A stretch of 64,000 bases of DNA from Luteococcus sp038433135 (GTDB lineage Bacteria > Actinomycetota > Actinomycetes > Propionibacteriales > Propionibacteriaceae): positions 310,001 through 374,000 of the forward strand of contig NZ_JBCDMV010000002.1 in assembly GCF_038433135.1 (NCBI RefSeq), in the 5' to 3' direction. Of the stretch, positions 8,427 through 16,499 are shown piece after piece. Positions within the stretch are counted from its first letter, which is position 1. Every line of letters begins with the position of its first letter. Position numbers and translations under genes: made by a program. The notes under the pieces were generated by a model, which did not search any database, was not told where the DNA came from, and saw nothing but the letters and a program-made list of their open reading frames with translations.

Positions 8427-8705
8427 GTGATCGACATGCACGGTAGTGACGTCCTGCTGCTCACCCGGCAGGGTTGTCACCTGTGCGAACTGGCCGAGCC
8501 CGTGGTCCAGGAGGTCTGTCGGGCGCACGACGCCAGCATCACCACGCTCGACGTCGATTCCGACGAGCACCTGCGCGCCCGGTACACCGACCACGTGCCG
8601 GTGCTCTACGTGCGTGGCCGGCTGCTGGACTACTGGCAGGTGGATGCCGGGCGGCTGCAGCGTGCGCTCGCCGGGGAACCGGTGACGGGGCCGCCGCCCT
8701 TGTGA
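8427..8705 (+). CDS. Glutaredoxin/DUF836-like thioredoxin-fold protein
   Basis: About 92 residues with a single thioredoxin-like fold: DVLLLTRQGCHLCELAE carries a CxxC redox motif (GCHLC), followed by the TLDVDSDEHL strand and the cis-Pro region DHVPVLYVRG. It fits the glutaredoxin-like DUF836 group, which probably does thiol-disulfide chemistry; the partner is unknown, though an actinobacterium with mycothiol is a plausible setting. Possible starts are GTG 8427 (used), ATG 8436 and ATG 8346. It lies just upstream of rex. Confidence 0.75.
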   Translation: MIDMHGSDVLLLTRQGCHLCELAEPVVQEVCRAHDASITTLDVDSDEHLRARYTDHVPVLYVRGRLLDYWQVDAGRLQRALAGEPVTGPPPL

Positions 8706-8758
8706 GCCGGGAGTTTGCCCGCGGAGCCGTCGCCAGTCCCATTCCCGAGCACACGGCT

Positions 8759-8787
8759 TTGTGAACTTTTTCACCGATGGTTACAGT
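8759..8787 (+). promoter_or_regulatory. Promoter of rex-hemACD with a Rex operator over the -35 element
   Basis: TTGTGA (8759-8764) and TACAGT (8782-8787) form -35 and -10 elements with an ideal 17-bp spacer. Overlapping the -35 is TGTGAACTTTTTCACC (8760-8775), which matches the Streptomyces Rex operator TGTGAACnnnTTCACA at all fixed positions but the last. Rex bound here would block RNA polymerase when NADH is low, so the operon is probably derepressed when NADH accumulates. Confidence 0.85.
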
Positions 8788-8846
8788 GCACGGGAAGCAA
8801 AGATGCCCGCGCGGACCCGCCGTCGCGATGACAGGCCAGGAGTGTG

Positions 8847-9527
8847 ATGACGAGCCCCGCAGACCAGATCCCGGAGGCGACGATTGCGCGCCTGCCCGGC
8901 TACCTGCGGGTGCTGGTGGAACTCGACCAGCGGGGCACCACCCGGGTCAGTTCCACCGAACTCGCCGAGGCAGCCGGGGTGCAGTCCGCCCTGCTGCGGC
9001 GCGACCTGTCGCACTTCGGCAGCTATGGCACCCGGGGCGTCGGTTATGAGGTGCCGGTGCTGATCCGGGAGATCGGCGAACACGTCGGCAGCGGCACCAC
9101 CTGGCCGGTGATGGTGGTGGGTGTCGGCAACCTGGGGCGGGCACTGGTCAGCCACACCGAGCTCTTCGACCCGGACTTCCAGCTGGTTGCCCTCGTGGAC
9201 AACAATCCGGCGGTGATCGGCCGCAGCATCGCCGGGGTCGCCGTCGCCGCCGCCGAGGAACTGGAGGCCGAGGTGCACCGCACCCAGCCGAGGATCGCGA
9301 TCATCACCACCCCGGTGGTCGCCGCGCAGGAGGTCTGCAACCGAGTGGTCGACGCCGGGGTGACCAGTGTGTTGAACTTTGCCCCGACAACCCTCAACGC
9401 TCCGGAAGGCATCACCGTCCGAACGGTGGACCTCTCCCAGGAGCTGCACATCCTTGCCTTTCACGAGGCGCGACGGGTGGCCGGCCAGGCCCCCGCCACC
9501 ATTTCCGCGCAGGAGAAGACGCAGTGA
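8847..9527 (+). CDS. rex: Redox-sensing transcriptional repressor Rex
   Basis: Rex binds DNA when NAD+ is high and releases it on binding NADH, controlling respiration and fermentation genes. The 226-residue protein has an N-terminal winged helix (about 15-75, with RRDLSHFGSYGTRGVGY) and a Rossmann domain with GVGNLG (92-97). The ATG at 8847 is preferred over GTG 8844 because AGGAG (8838-8842) is 4 nt before it. Its stop overlaps the GTG start of hemA, so it heads the rex-hemA-hemC-hemD operon, and an operator sits in its own promoter, implying autoregulation. Confidence 0.96.
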   Translation: MTSPADQIPEATIARLPGYLRVLVELDQRGTTRVSSTELAEAAGVQSALLRRDLSHFGSYGTRGVGYEVPVLIREIGEHVGSGTTWPVMVVGVGNLGRALVSHTELFDPDFQLVALVDNNPAVIGRSIAGVAVAAAEELEAEVHRTQPRIAIITTPVVAAQEVCNRVVDAGVTSVLNFAPTTLNAPEGITVRTVDLSQELHILAFHEARRVAGQAPATISAQEKTQ

Positions 9528-10888
9528 CTCTGCTTGCCGTCAGCATCAACCACCGCACCGCCGGGCTCGACCTGCTGGCGCGGACCTCGATGGACAACGA
9601 GACCAGTCGGGAGCTGGCCAAGAGCCTGGTGGCCGCCGCCCACGTCGGTGAGGCGCTGGTGCTGTCCACCTGCAACCGCACCGAGGTCTACCTGGACACC
9701 GAGCGTTTCCATGCCGGGCTGGAGGCCATCGCCCAGCCGCTGGCCCGCCGCGCCGGGGTGGAGCGTGCCGCGCTGCCGGAGGTCTGTCGGGTGTACTACG
9801 ACGAGGCCGCCGTCACCCACTGCTTCGGCCTGGTGGCCGGGCTGGACTCGCTGGTGGTTGGGGAGAACCAGATTCTGGGGCAGGTGCGCGAGGCACTGTC
9901 CAGCGCGCAGGAGGACCGCACGTCGGGCCCCGCGATCAACCAGCTCTTCCAGACCGCCTTGCGGGTGGGCAAGCGCGTGCAGTCCGAGACCTCGATCGGC
10001 GCCGCGGGGCGCTCCGTGCTGTCCGCCGCGCTGGACCAGCTGGGCGACGACCTGCAGGCCGACAGCAGTTCGGTGCTGGTGATCGGCGCCGGGGCGATGG
10101 CAGGGCTGGCCGCCCGCACCCTGGCCTCGCGCGGCGCCCGGGTGGACTGCACCAACCGCACGCTGGCCAAGGCGGAACGGCTGGCGACCGAGGTGGGTGG
10201 GGTGGCCATCCCCTTGTCGGAGCTGGATTCCGCGGTGGCGGAGCATGACGTGGTGGTGACCTGCGTCGGCGCCGCGGGCAACCTGGTCAGCGCCGAGAAC
10301 CTCTTCGAGGGGCACGCCCCGCGGATCGTGATCGATCTGGCGATGCCGCCGGACGTCGACGAGAACGTCGCCGACAAGGGCGTGCGCCTGGTCAACCTGG
10401 CCAGCCTGAAGGCCGCCTCCAATGGCGAGGACGAGCTGGACGTGGAGGCCGCCCGACGGCTGGTCGCCTCCGAGGTGACCGCCTTCCTGGCCAAGCAGCG
10501 CGCCCAGGCCGTCACCCCGACCGTGGTGGCCCTGCGCCAGATGGCCACCGGTGTGGTGGACAAGGAGATGGCCCGGCTGGAGCGCCGGGTGCACGGGCTG
10601 GACGAACAGGCCGTCGCGGAGATTCACAATGCGCTGAACCGGGTGGCGGAGAAGCTGATCCACTCGCCCACCGTGCGGGTGCGGGAGTTCGCCGGCGGAA
10701 ATGCCCCCGTCGACTATGCCGCCGCGCTGCGCGCCCTGTTTGCCCTGGAGGGGCACTGCATCGCGCTGAGTGATCCCGACGACTGCCCGCCCGAGGCCCG
10801 ACGGGCGGTCACCGAGCAGGTCGACGGGTTGCCGGTGCCCGTGCTCGACGTCGCCCATTCGCAGGAACAGGAAGAGGCAACCGCATGA
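9524..10888 (+). CDS. hemA: Glutamyl-tRNA reductase
   Basis: This is the first committed enzyme of C5-pathway heme synthesis: NADPH-dependent reduction of Glu-tRNA to glutamate-1-semialdehyde. The 454-residue protein shows the catalytic Cys50 in LSTCNRTEVY, GENQILGQV (113-121), AAGRSVLSAA, an NADPH loop GAGAMAG, and a C-terminal dimerisation helix. GTG 9524 overlaps the rex stop, and its own stop overlaps the hemC start. Rex control of this gene would tie heme supply to redox state. Confidence 0.96.
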   Translation: MTLLAVSINHRTAGLDLLARTSMDNETSRELAKSLVAAAHVGEALVLSTCNRTEVYLDTERFHAGLEAIAQPLARRAGVERAALPEVCRVYYDEAAVTHCFGLVAGLDSLVVGENQILGQVREALSSAQEDRTSGPAINQLFQTALRVGKRVQSETSIGAAGRSVLSAALDQLGDDLQADSSSVLVIGAGAMAGLAARTLASRGARVDCTNRTLAKAERLATEVGGVAIPLSELDSAVAEHDVVVTCVGAAGNLVSAENLFEGHAPRIVIDLAMPPDVDENVADKGVRLVNLASLKAASNGEDELDVEAARRLVASEVTAFLAKQRAQAVTPTVVALRQMATGVVDKEMARLERRVHGLDEQAVAEIHNALNRVAEKLIHSPTVRVREFAGGNAPVDYAAALRALFALEGHCIALSDPDDCPPEARRAVTEQVDGLPVPVLDVAHSQEQEEATA

Positions 10889-11856
10889 TCCGGATCGGAG
10901 CCCGACGTTCGCCGCTGGCCGTGGCGCAGGCCGAATGGGTGGCCGCCCGGCTTGCCGGGCTGGGCCATCCGTGCGAACTGATCGGCATCGACTCGCTGGG
11001 GGATGTGGACCGGCGTCGGCTGACCGAGATCGGCGGCACCGGCATCTTCGCCACCGCCGTCCGCGAGCAGCTGCTGGCCGACGGGATCGACGTCGCCGTG
11101 CACTCGCTGAAGGACCTGCCCGTGGCTCCCGCGCCTGGGCTGAGCGTGGCCGCCATCCCCGCCCGGGAGGATGTCCGCGACGTGCTGGTCGGGCTGCCGG
11201 TGGAGCAGTGGCGCGATGGCACCGTCGTCGGCACCGGATCGCCGCGGCGCGCCGTGCAGCTGGAGCAGCTGGCCCGCGAGCGGGGCGTCACCATCGAGGT
11301 GGTGCCGATCCGCGGCAATGTGGACACCCGGCTGGCGCTGGTCCATGACGGCGAGGTGGACGCCACTCTGCTGGCCGCCGCCGGGCTGCTGCGGCTGGGT
11401 CGGCTGGACGCGTCGGTGATCACCACCGGCGTCGACCAGAGTCAGGACGTGACCATCGGCGAGCTGCCCGCGCGTCTGCTGGCCGTCGACGTGCTGCTGC
11501 CCGCCGCCGGGCAGGGCGCGCTGGCCGTCGAATGCCGCAGCGATGCCCCCGACGAGGTGCTACGAGCCCTGGCCGAGCTGGACCACGCCGAGACGCGCTC
11601 CGCCGTCTCCGCCGAGCGGATCTTCCTGTCCACCTTGGAAGCCGGCTGTCTGGCCCCAGTCGGGGCGCTCGCCCGGGGTGGCGCCGATTTGACGCTCAGT
11701 GTGGTTGCCGGGAAACAATCATCCGATGATGGACTGCTGCGTGCGGTCCGCCAGGGTCACAGCAGCGAGGCCGAAGCCATCGGCGCCGCGCTGGCCCAGG
11801 AGTTGCTGCCCCAGCTCAGCGCTGGCGCCGAGGAGAAGGTGGAAGTACCACGGTGA
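10885..11856 (+). CDS. hemC: Porphobilinogen deaminase (hydroxymethylbilane synthase)
   Basis: It polymerises four porphobilinogens into hydroxymethylbilane in the cytoplasm. In the 323-residue protein, RIGARRSPLA, HSLKDLP, GTGSPRR, RGNVDTRL and the LPAAGQGALAVE motif are intact, and Cys255 in EAGCLAPVGA is the attachment site for the dipyrromethane cofactor. Start and stop overlap hemA and hemD (ATGA and GTGA), typical of translational coupling. Confidence 0.96.
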   Translation: MIRIGARRSPLAVAQAEWVAARLAGLGHPCELIGIDSLGDVDRRRLTEIGGTGIFATAVREQLLADGIDVAVHSLKDLPVAPAPGLSVAAIPAREDVRDVLVGLPVEQWRDGTVVGTGSPRRAVQLEQLARERGVTIEVVPIRGNVDTRLALVHDGEVDATLLAAAGLLRLGRLDASVITTGVDQSQDVTIGELPARLLAVDVLLPAAGQGALAVECRSDAPDEVLRALAELDHAETRSAVSAERIFLSTLEAGCLAPVGALARGGADLTLSVVAGKQSSDDGLLRAVRQGHSSEAEAIGAALAQELLPQLSAGAEEKVEVPR

Positions 11857-13490
11857 ACAAGGAAGATGCCGCCGGCATCGCGAACGCGCCCGGACGGGTG
11901 CAGTTCGTCGGGGCCGGCCCAGGTGACCCCAACCTGCTGACCCTGGCTGCGGTCAGTGCCCTGCAGGAGGCGGCCGCCGTCCTGGTGGACAGCGAGGAGT
12001 TGCGCGCCCTGACCGGTCATCCCCTGGTGAAGCTGGATGCCCGCACCACCGTCCTCAGTTTTGCGCCCACCGAGCAGGCCCCGGAGGCCCCGTTGGAGGC
12101 ACGGGTCAAGGCCGTCACCCAGGCCGCCGCCGAGGGTCGCACTGTGGTGCGACTGGTGACCGGCGACCCCTTCCTGGACGGCAGGGTCTCCCGCGAGGCC
12201 GCCGCCTGCGTGCAGGCCGGGTTGGACATCGAGATCGTCCCCGGAATCTCCGCCATGACCGCCGTCCCGGAATATGCCGGCGTCGCGCTGGATGCGGGCG
12301 GGGTCCACCTGCTCAATGCCGTCCCGCACGAGGGTGAAGCGGCCCCGTTGGATGACGCCCACCAGTGGCCGCTGGACGGCACCCTGGTGGTGCGCGCCAC
12401 CGCCAGCCAGCTGGTGGCCGTGCAGCAACGCGCCCTGGCCTCCGGCCGGGCCAATGACGAGCAGGTGCTGCTGACCTTCTCCGGCGGCAGTACCAAGCAG
12501 AATTCCCGCCAGGCCAAGCTCTCCGAGCTGCCCCGGGTGGCTCGCACCCTGGACCCGGAGGTGACGGTGCACGTGATGATCGGCGCGGCTGTGGCCCAGA
12601 GCCCGCGCGCCGAGCTGGACTGGTTCGAGAGCAAGCCGCTGTTCGGCTGGCGGGTTCTGGTGCCCCGCACCAAGGACCAGGCCGGTGAGATGGTGGCCCG
12701 GCTGCAGCTCTACGGTGCCCATGCCGACGAGGTGCCGACCATCTCCGTCGAGCCGCCGCGCACCCCGCAGCAGATGGACAAGGCCGTGCGTGGCCTGGTG
12801 GAGGGCAGTTACGAGTGGGTTGGTTTCACCTCGGTGAATGCCGTCCGCGCCGTGCGGGAGCGGCTGGAGGAGTACGGGTTGGACGCCCGTGCCTTCAGCG
12901 GCCTGCGGATCGCCGCCGTCGGGCACACCACCGCCAAGGCACTGCGGGACTGGGGCATCGTGCCGGATCTGGTGCCCACCGGTGAGCACTCCGCCGCCGG
13001 GCTGGCCGCCGAGTTCCCCGCCTATGACGAGGTGCTCGACCCGATCAACCGGGTCTTCCTGCCGCGTGCCGACATCGCCACCGAGGTGCTGGTGGCCGGC
13101 CTGACCGAGCTGGGCTGGGAGGTCGACGACGTCACCGCCTACCGCACGGTGCGCGCCGCCCCGCCGCCCGCCGAGACCCGCGAGGCGATCAAGACCGGCA
13201 AGTTCGACGCCGCCGTCTTCACCTCATCGTCGACGGTGCGCAACCTGGTGGGGATCGCGGGCAAGCCGCACAACCACACGGTGATCGCCGCGATCGGGCC
13301 GCAGACCGCCACCGCCTGCACGGAGCATGGTCTGCGGGTGGACGTCGTCGCGCCCCAGCCGGGTGCGATCGAGCTGGTGGACGCCCTGGCGGCCTTCGCC
13401 CGGGAACGTCGCGCGGAGCTGATCGCGGAGGGACGCCCGGTCACCAAGCCCAGTGAGACCCGTCGTCGTCGCAAGGTGGCAACGGCCTAG
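11853..13490 (+). CDS. hemD: Uroporphyrinogen-III synthase fused to a degenerate SUMT-like domain
   Basis: The 545-residue protein has two parts. Residues 1 to about 260 resemble uroporphyrinogen-III C-methyltransferase: FVGAGPGDPNLLTL is intact, but the second motif is RLVTGDPFLDGR instead of RLKGGDPFxFGRGGEE, and the downstream THR and TGH motifs are missing. From about 266 (FGWRVLVPRTKDQAG) to the end it is a HemD domain, which closes hydroxymethylbilane into uroporphyrinogen III. The HemD activity is confident; the N-terminal methyltransferase looks inactive or altered. As I recall, Streptomyces has the same fused and decayed form. GTG 11853 overlaps the hemC stop. Its stop codon is also part of the hemB -10 box. 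Confidence 0.9.
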   Translation: MNKEDAAGIANAPGRVQFVGAGPGDPNLLTLAAVSALQEAAAVLVDSEELRALTGHPLVKLDARTTVLSFAPTEQAPEAPLEARVKAVTQAAAEGRTVVRLVTGDPFLDGRVSREAAACVQAGLDIEIVPGISAMTAVPEYAGVALDAGGVHLLNAVPHEGEAAPLDDAHQWPLDGTLVVRATASQLVAVQQRALASGRANDEQVLLTFSGGSTKQNSRQAKLSELPRVARTLDPEVTVHVMIGAAVAQSPRAELDWFESKPLFGWRVLVPRTKDQAGEMVARLQLYGAHADEVPTISVEPPRTPQQMDKAVRGLVEGSYEWVGFTSVNAVRAVRERLEEYGLDARAFSGLRIAAVGHTTAKALRDWGIVPDLVPTGEHSAAGLAAEFPAYDEVLDPINRVFLPRADIATEVLVAGLTELGWEVDDVTAYRTVRAAPPPAETREAIKTGKFDAAVFTSSSTVRNLVGIAGKPHNHTVIAAIGPQTATACTEHGLRVDVVAPQPGAIELVDALAAFARERRAELIAEGRPVTKPSETRRRRKVATA

Positions 13491-13493
13491 ACT
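13488..13493 (+). promoter_or_regulatory. -10 box of hemB, overlapping the hemD stop codon
   Basis: TAGACT ends 6 nt before the hemB ATG; its first three bases are the TAG stop of hemD. There is no room for a leader or ribosome binding site, so hemB can be made as a leaderless mRNA in addition to read-through from the rex operon. Confidence 0.7.
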
Positions 13494-13499
13494 GGCCCA

Positions 13500-14477
13500 A
13501 TGATCAATCGTCCCCGCCGTCTTCGTACCAACCCGGCCATGCGCGGCATGGTCAGCGAGAATGTCGTCGAGGCGCGGCACCTGATCCTGCCCGCCTTCGT
13601 CGCCGACGGACTGGACGAGCCCCGGCCGATCTCGTCGATGCCGGGGGTGCAGCAGCACAGCATGGATTCGCTGAAGCGGTTGGCCACCGAAAGTGCCCGG
13701 GCCGGCCTGGCCGGGATCATGCTCTTCGGCGTCCCGAAGCCGGAGGACAAGGATCCCAATGGCACCAAGGCACTGGCCGAGGACGGCATCCTGAACCGCG
13801 CGATCCGTGAGGTGCGCGACGAGGTGGGCGACGACCTGCTGGTGATGAGCGATGTCTGCCTGGACGAGTTCACCGACCACGGCCACTGCGGCGTGCTGAA
13901 TCCCGACGGCGTGGTCAACAATGATCTCACCGTGCTGCTCTACGCGGAGATGGCCCGGATCCACGCGGAGTGCGGCGCCCACGTCGTCGCCCCCAGCGGA
14001 ATGATGGACGGCCAGGTGCTGGCGATCCGCGAGGCGCTGGACGACTCCGACCACGACGAGGTCGCGATCATGGCCTATGGCGCCAAGTACGCCAGCGCCT
14101 TCTACGGCCCCTTCCGCGAGGCGGTGGACAGCTCGCTGCAGGGTGATCGCAAGACCTACCAGCAGGATCCGGCCAATGCCCGCGAGGCGCTGCGCGAGGT
14201 CTTCGCGGACATCGAGCAGGGCGCGGACATCGTGATGGTCAAGCCCGCCCTGCCCTACCTGGACATCCTGCGCCAGGTGGCCGACGCGGTGGACGTGCCG
14301 GTGGCCGCCTACAACGTCTCCGGCGAGTACTCCATGGTGGAGGCCGCCGCCGCCAACGGCTGGCTGGATCGCGAGCGCACCATCGACGAGACCCTGCTGG
14401 CCATCCGTCGCGCCGGCGCCGACATCACCCTGAGCTACTGGGCGCTCGAGTGGGCCCAGCGCGCCGCCCGTCGCTGA
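13500..14477 (+). CDS. hemB: Delta-aminolevulinic acid dehydratase (porphobilinogen synthase)
   Basis: It joins two aminolevulinates into porphobilinogen. The 325-residue TIM barrel has the two Schiff-base lysines, Lys196 (YGAKYASAFYGPF) and Lys248 (MVKPALPYLD). The metal site reads Cys120-Leu-Asp122 with Cys130 in HGHCG: two of the three zinc cysteines of classical enzymes are present and the middle one is Asp, an intermediate between the zinc and the magnesium types. The start ATG 13500 is 9 bases after the hemD stop and directly follows a -10 box. Confidence 0.95.
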   Translation: MINRPRRLRTNPAMRGMVSENVVEARHLILPAFVADGLDEPRPISSMPGVQQHSMDSLKRLATESARAGLAGIMLFGVPKPEDKDPNGTKALAEDGILNRAIREVRDEVGDDLLVMSDVCLDEFTDHGHCGVLNPDGVVNNDLTVLLYAEMARIHAECGAHVVAPSGMMDGQVLAIREALDDSDHDEVAIMAYGAKYASAFYGPFREAVDSSLQGDRKTYQQDPANAREALREVFADIEQGADIVMVKPALPYLDILRQVADAVDVPVAAYNVSGEYSMVEAAAANGWLDRERTIDETLLAIRRAGADITLSYWALEWAQRAARR

Positions 14478-14555
14478 GGTCCGAGCCGGCGGAGCGCGGA
14501 CCGGAGAACGGTCACGGATTCGGTGCTCACACAATCGCCGCATAGGCTGGCCCCC

Positions 14556-15881
14556 ATGCAATCCGTGCCCGTCAGTGAGGACCTGTTCGCCCGCGCCCAG
14601 AAGGTCATTCCCGGCGGGGTCAACTCGCCGGTGCGCGCCTACCGCGCCGTCGGGGGCAACCCGCGCTTCATCACCAGCGCGCAGGGCGCCTTCGTCACCG
14701 ACGCGGATGGCAATGAGCTGGTTGACCTGGTGGGTTCCTGGGGGCCGATGATCCTGGGCCACGCCCACCCGCAGGTGCTGGATGCCGTGCAGGCCACCGC
14801 CGCCAAGGGCACCTCCTTCGGTGCCCCGACCCAGGCCGAGGTGGAACTGGCCGAGCTCATCACCGAGCGCACCCCAATCGAGATGGTGCGGCTGGTCAAC
14901 TCCGGCACCGAGGCCACCATGAGCGTGCTGCGGCTGGCCCGCGGCATCACCGGCCGCAACAAGGTGGTCAAGTTCATCGGCTGCTACCACGGCCACGTCG
15001 ACTCCCTGCTGGTGGCGGCCGGTTCCGGAGTCGCGACGCTGGCCACCCGCGAGGTCGGCGCCATCCCGTCCAGCCCGGGTGTGCCCACCGCCGTCGCCGG
15101 CGACACCATCATTGCCAACTACAACGACCGCGCCGCGGTGGAGCAGATCTTCGCCGAGCACGGCGACGAGATCGCCTGCATCATCACCGAGGCCAGCCCC
15201 GGCAACATGGGCGTGATCGAGCCCGGCGTCGTCAACGGGGAGCACTTCAACGCCTTCCTCAAGCGGATCGCCCACGAGCATGGCGCGCTGTTCGTCAGCG
15301 ACGAGGTGATGACCGGTTTCCGGGTCACCCGCAGCGGCCAGTTCGGCAAGGATGGTGTCGAGCCCGATCTGATGACCTTCGGCAAGGTGATGGGCGGCGG
15401 CTTCCCGACCGCGGCCTTCGGCGGTTCCGCCGAGCACATGCTGCACCTGTCCCCGGTCGGCGGCATCTACCAGGCGGGCACGTTGAGCGGCAATCCGGTG
15501 GCGTCGGTGGCCGGCGCCACCACCCTGAAGCTGTGCACCGAGGAGGTATACACCCACCTGGACGGCATTTCCGCCACCCTGCAGCAGGCGGTGCACACCG
15601 CGCTGAGCGCCTTCGGCGTGCCGCACACCATCAACACCGCCAACAGCATGTTCAGTGTCTTCCTGGGCACCGAGGGCCCGGTCACCAACTACACCGAGGC
15701 GCAGCAGCAGAGCCCGGAGGCCTTCGCCGCCTTCTTCCACGCCATGCTGGACGCGGGGGTCTACCTGCCGCCGTCGGGCTACGAGTGCTGGTTCCTCTCC
15801 GCCGCCCACGACGCGAAGGTGATCGACCGGGTGATCGACGCCCTGCCGAAGGCCGCCGCCGCGGCCCGAAAGGCGCTGTGA
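14556..15881 (+). CDS. hemL: Glutamate-1-semialdehyde 2,1-aminomutase
   Basis: A PLP-dependent class III enzyme that converts glutamate-1-semialdehyde to 5-aminolevulinate, completing the C5 route begun by HemA. Of 441 residues, Lys277 in MTFGKVMGGG binds PLP, and VNSGTEATMS (115-124) and GCYHGH (142-147) are family motifs. The ATG at 14556 follows TAGGCT (14543-14548) by 7 nt, so the mRNA is probably leaderless; an in-frame ATG-less extension to 14523 is unlikely. The stop overlaps the next gene. Confidence 0.95.
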   Translation: MQSVPVSEDLFARAQKVIPGGVNSPVRAYRAVGGNPRFITSAQGAFVTDADGNELVDLVGSWGPMILGHAHPQVLDAVQATAAKGTSFGAPTQAEVELAELITERTPIEMVRLVNSGTEATMSVLRLARGITGRNKVVKFIGCYHGHVDSLLVAAGSGVATLATREVGAIPSSPGVPTAVAGDTIIANYNDRAAVEQIFAEHGDEIACIITEASPGNMGVIEPGVVNGEHFNAFLKRIAHEHGALFVSDEVMTGFRVTRSGQFGKDGVEPDLMTFGKVMGGGFPTAAFGGSAEHMLHLSPVGGIYQAGTLSGNPVASVAGATTLKLCTEEVYTHLDGISATLQQAVHTALSAFGVPHTINTANSMFSVFLGTEGPVTNYTEAQQQSPEAFAAFFHAMLDAGVYLPPSGYECWFLSAAHDAKVIDRVIDALPKAAAAARKAL

Positions 15882-16474
15882 CCGTGGGCCATGAACCTCG
15901 GGGGGTGCGCCGCCGCACCGTGCTGAATGCCGCGCTGGCCGGCGGGCTCGCCCTGCCGCTTGCGGGCTGCAGTGACTCGTCGGGGGTGAATGCGGAGGAC
16001 GGCTTCGCGATCGGCGACGGCAACTACGCCGTGATCGCCCCGGCCGACCGCAAACCGGCCCCGGAGATCTCCGGCACCACCCTGGACGGCAAGCAGCTGA
16101 ACCTGGCCGACCACAAGGGCAAGGTGGTGGTGGTCAATGTCTGGGGTTCCTGGTGCCCGCCCTGCCGTCACGAGGCGCCGGCCCTGGTGGAGGCCGCCAA
16201 GAAGACCAAGGACACCGCCCAGTTCATCGGCCTGAACACCCGCGACACCAATACCGCGCAGGGGCAGGCCTTTGTCCGCACCTTCGGCATCACCTATCCC
16301 AACTTCTACGATCCCGACGGCAGCCTGCTGCTGGCCTTCAAGGTGCTGCCGGCCAAGGCGATTCCGAGCACCCTGGTGATCGACAAGGAGGGGCGGATCG
16401 CCGCCCGGATCCTGGGCGAGGCCACGACGTCCACCCTGGTGGGCGTCGTCGAGGACATTGCCGCCGGCAAGTGA
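15878..16474 (+). CDS. TlpA/ResA-like thioredoxin lipoprotein
   Basis: A 198-residue extracytoplasmic thiol-disulfide reductase candidate that keeps apocytochrome c cysteines reduced for heme attachment. The N-terminus is RRRTVLNAALAGG followed by a lipobox LAGC (Cys31), so it is a lipoprotein; the twin arginines make Tat export possible. The thioredoxin domain has VNVWGSWCPPC (Cys93, Cys96) and the cis-Pro segment KAIPSTLVID. GTG 15878 overlaps the hemL stop; a second GTG at 15884 is possible. It is followed by ccdA, resB and ccsB, so its role in cytochrome c maturation is well supported by context. Confidence 0.88.
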   Translation: MTVGHEPRGVRRRTVLNAALAGGLALPLAGCSDSSGVNAEDGFAIGDGNYAVIAPADRKPAPEISGTTLDGKQLNLADHKGKVVVVNVWGSWCPPCRHEAPALVEAAKKTKDTAQFIGLNTRDTNTAQGQAFVRTFGITYPNFYDPDGSLLLAFKVLPAKAIPSTLVIDKEGRIAARILGEATTSTLVGVVEDIAAGK

Positions 16475-16499
16475 GTGAACCCCGAGTGAGTGATCCCGC

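Noticed and set aside
13224..15809. 861-codon open frame antisense to hemD, hemB and hemL
   Set aside because: Spans three well-supported genes on the other strand and has no recognisable domain.
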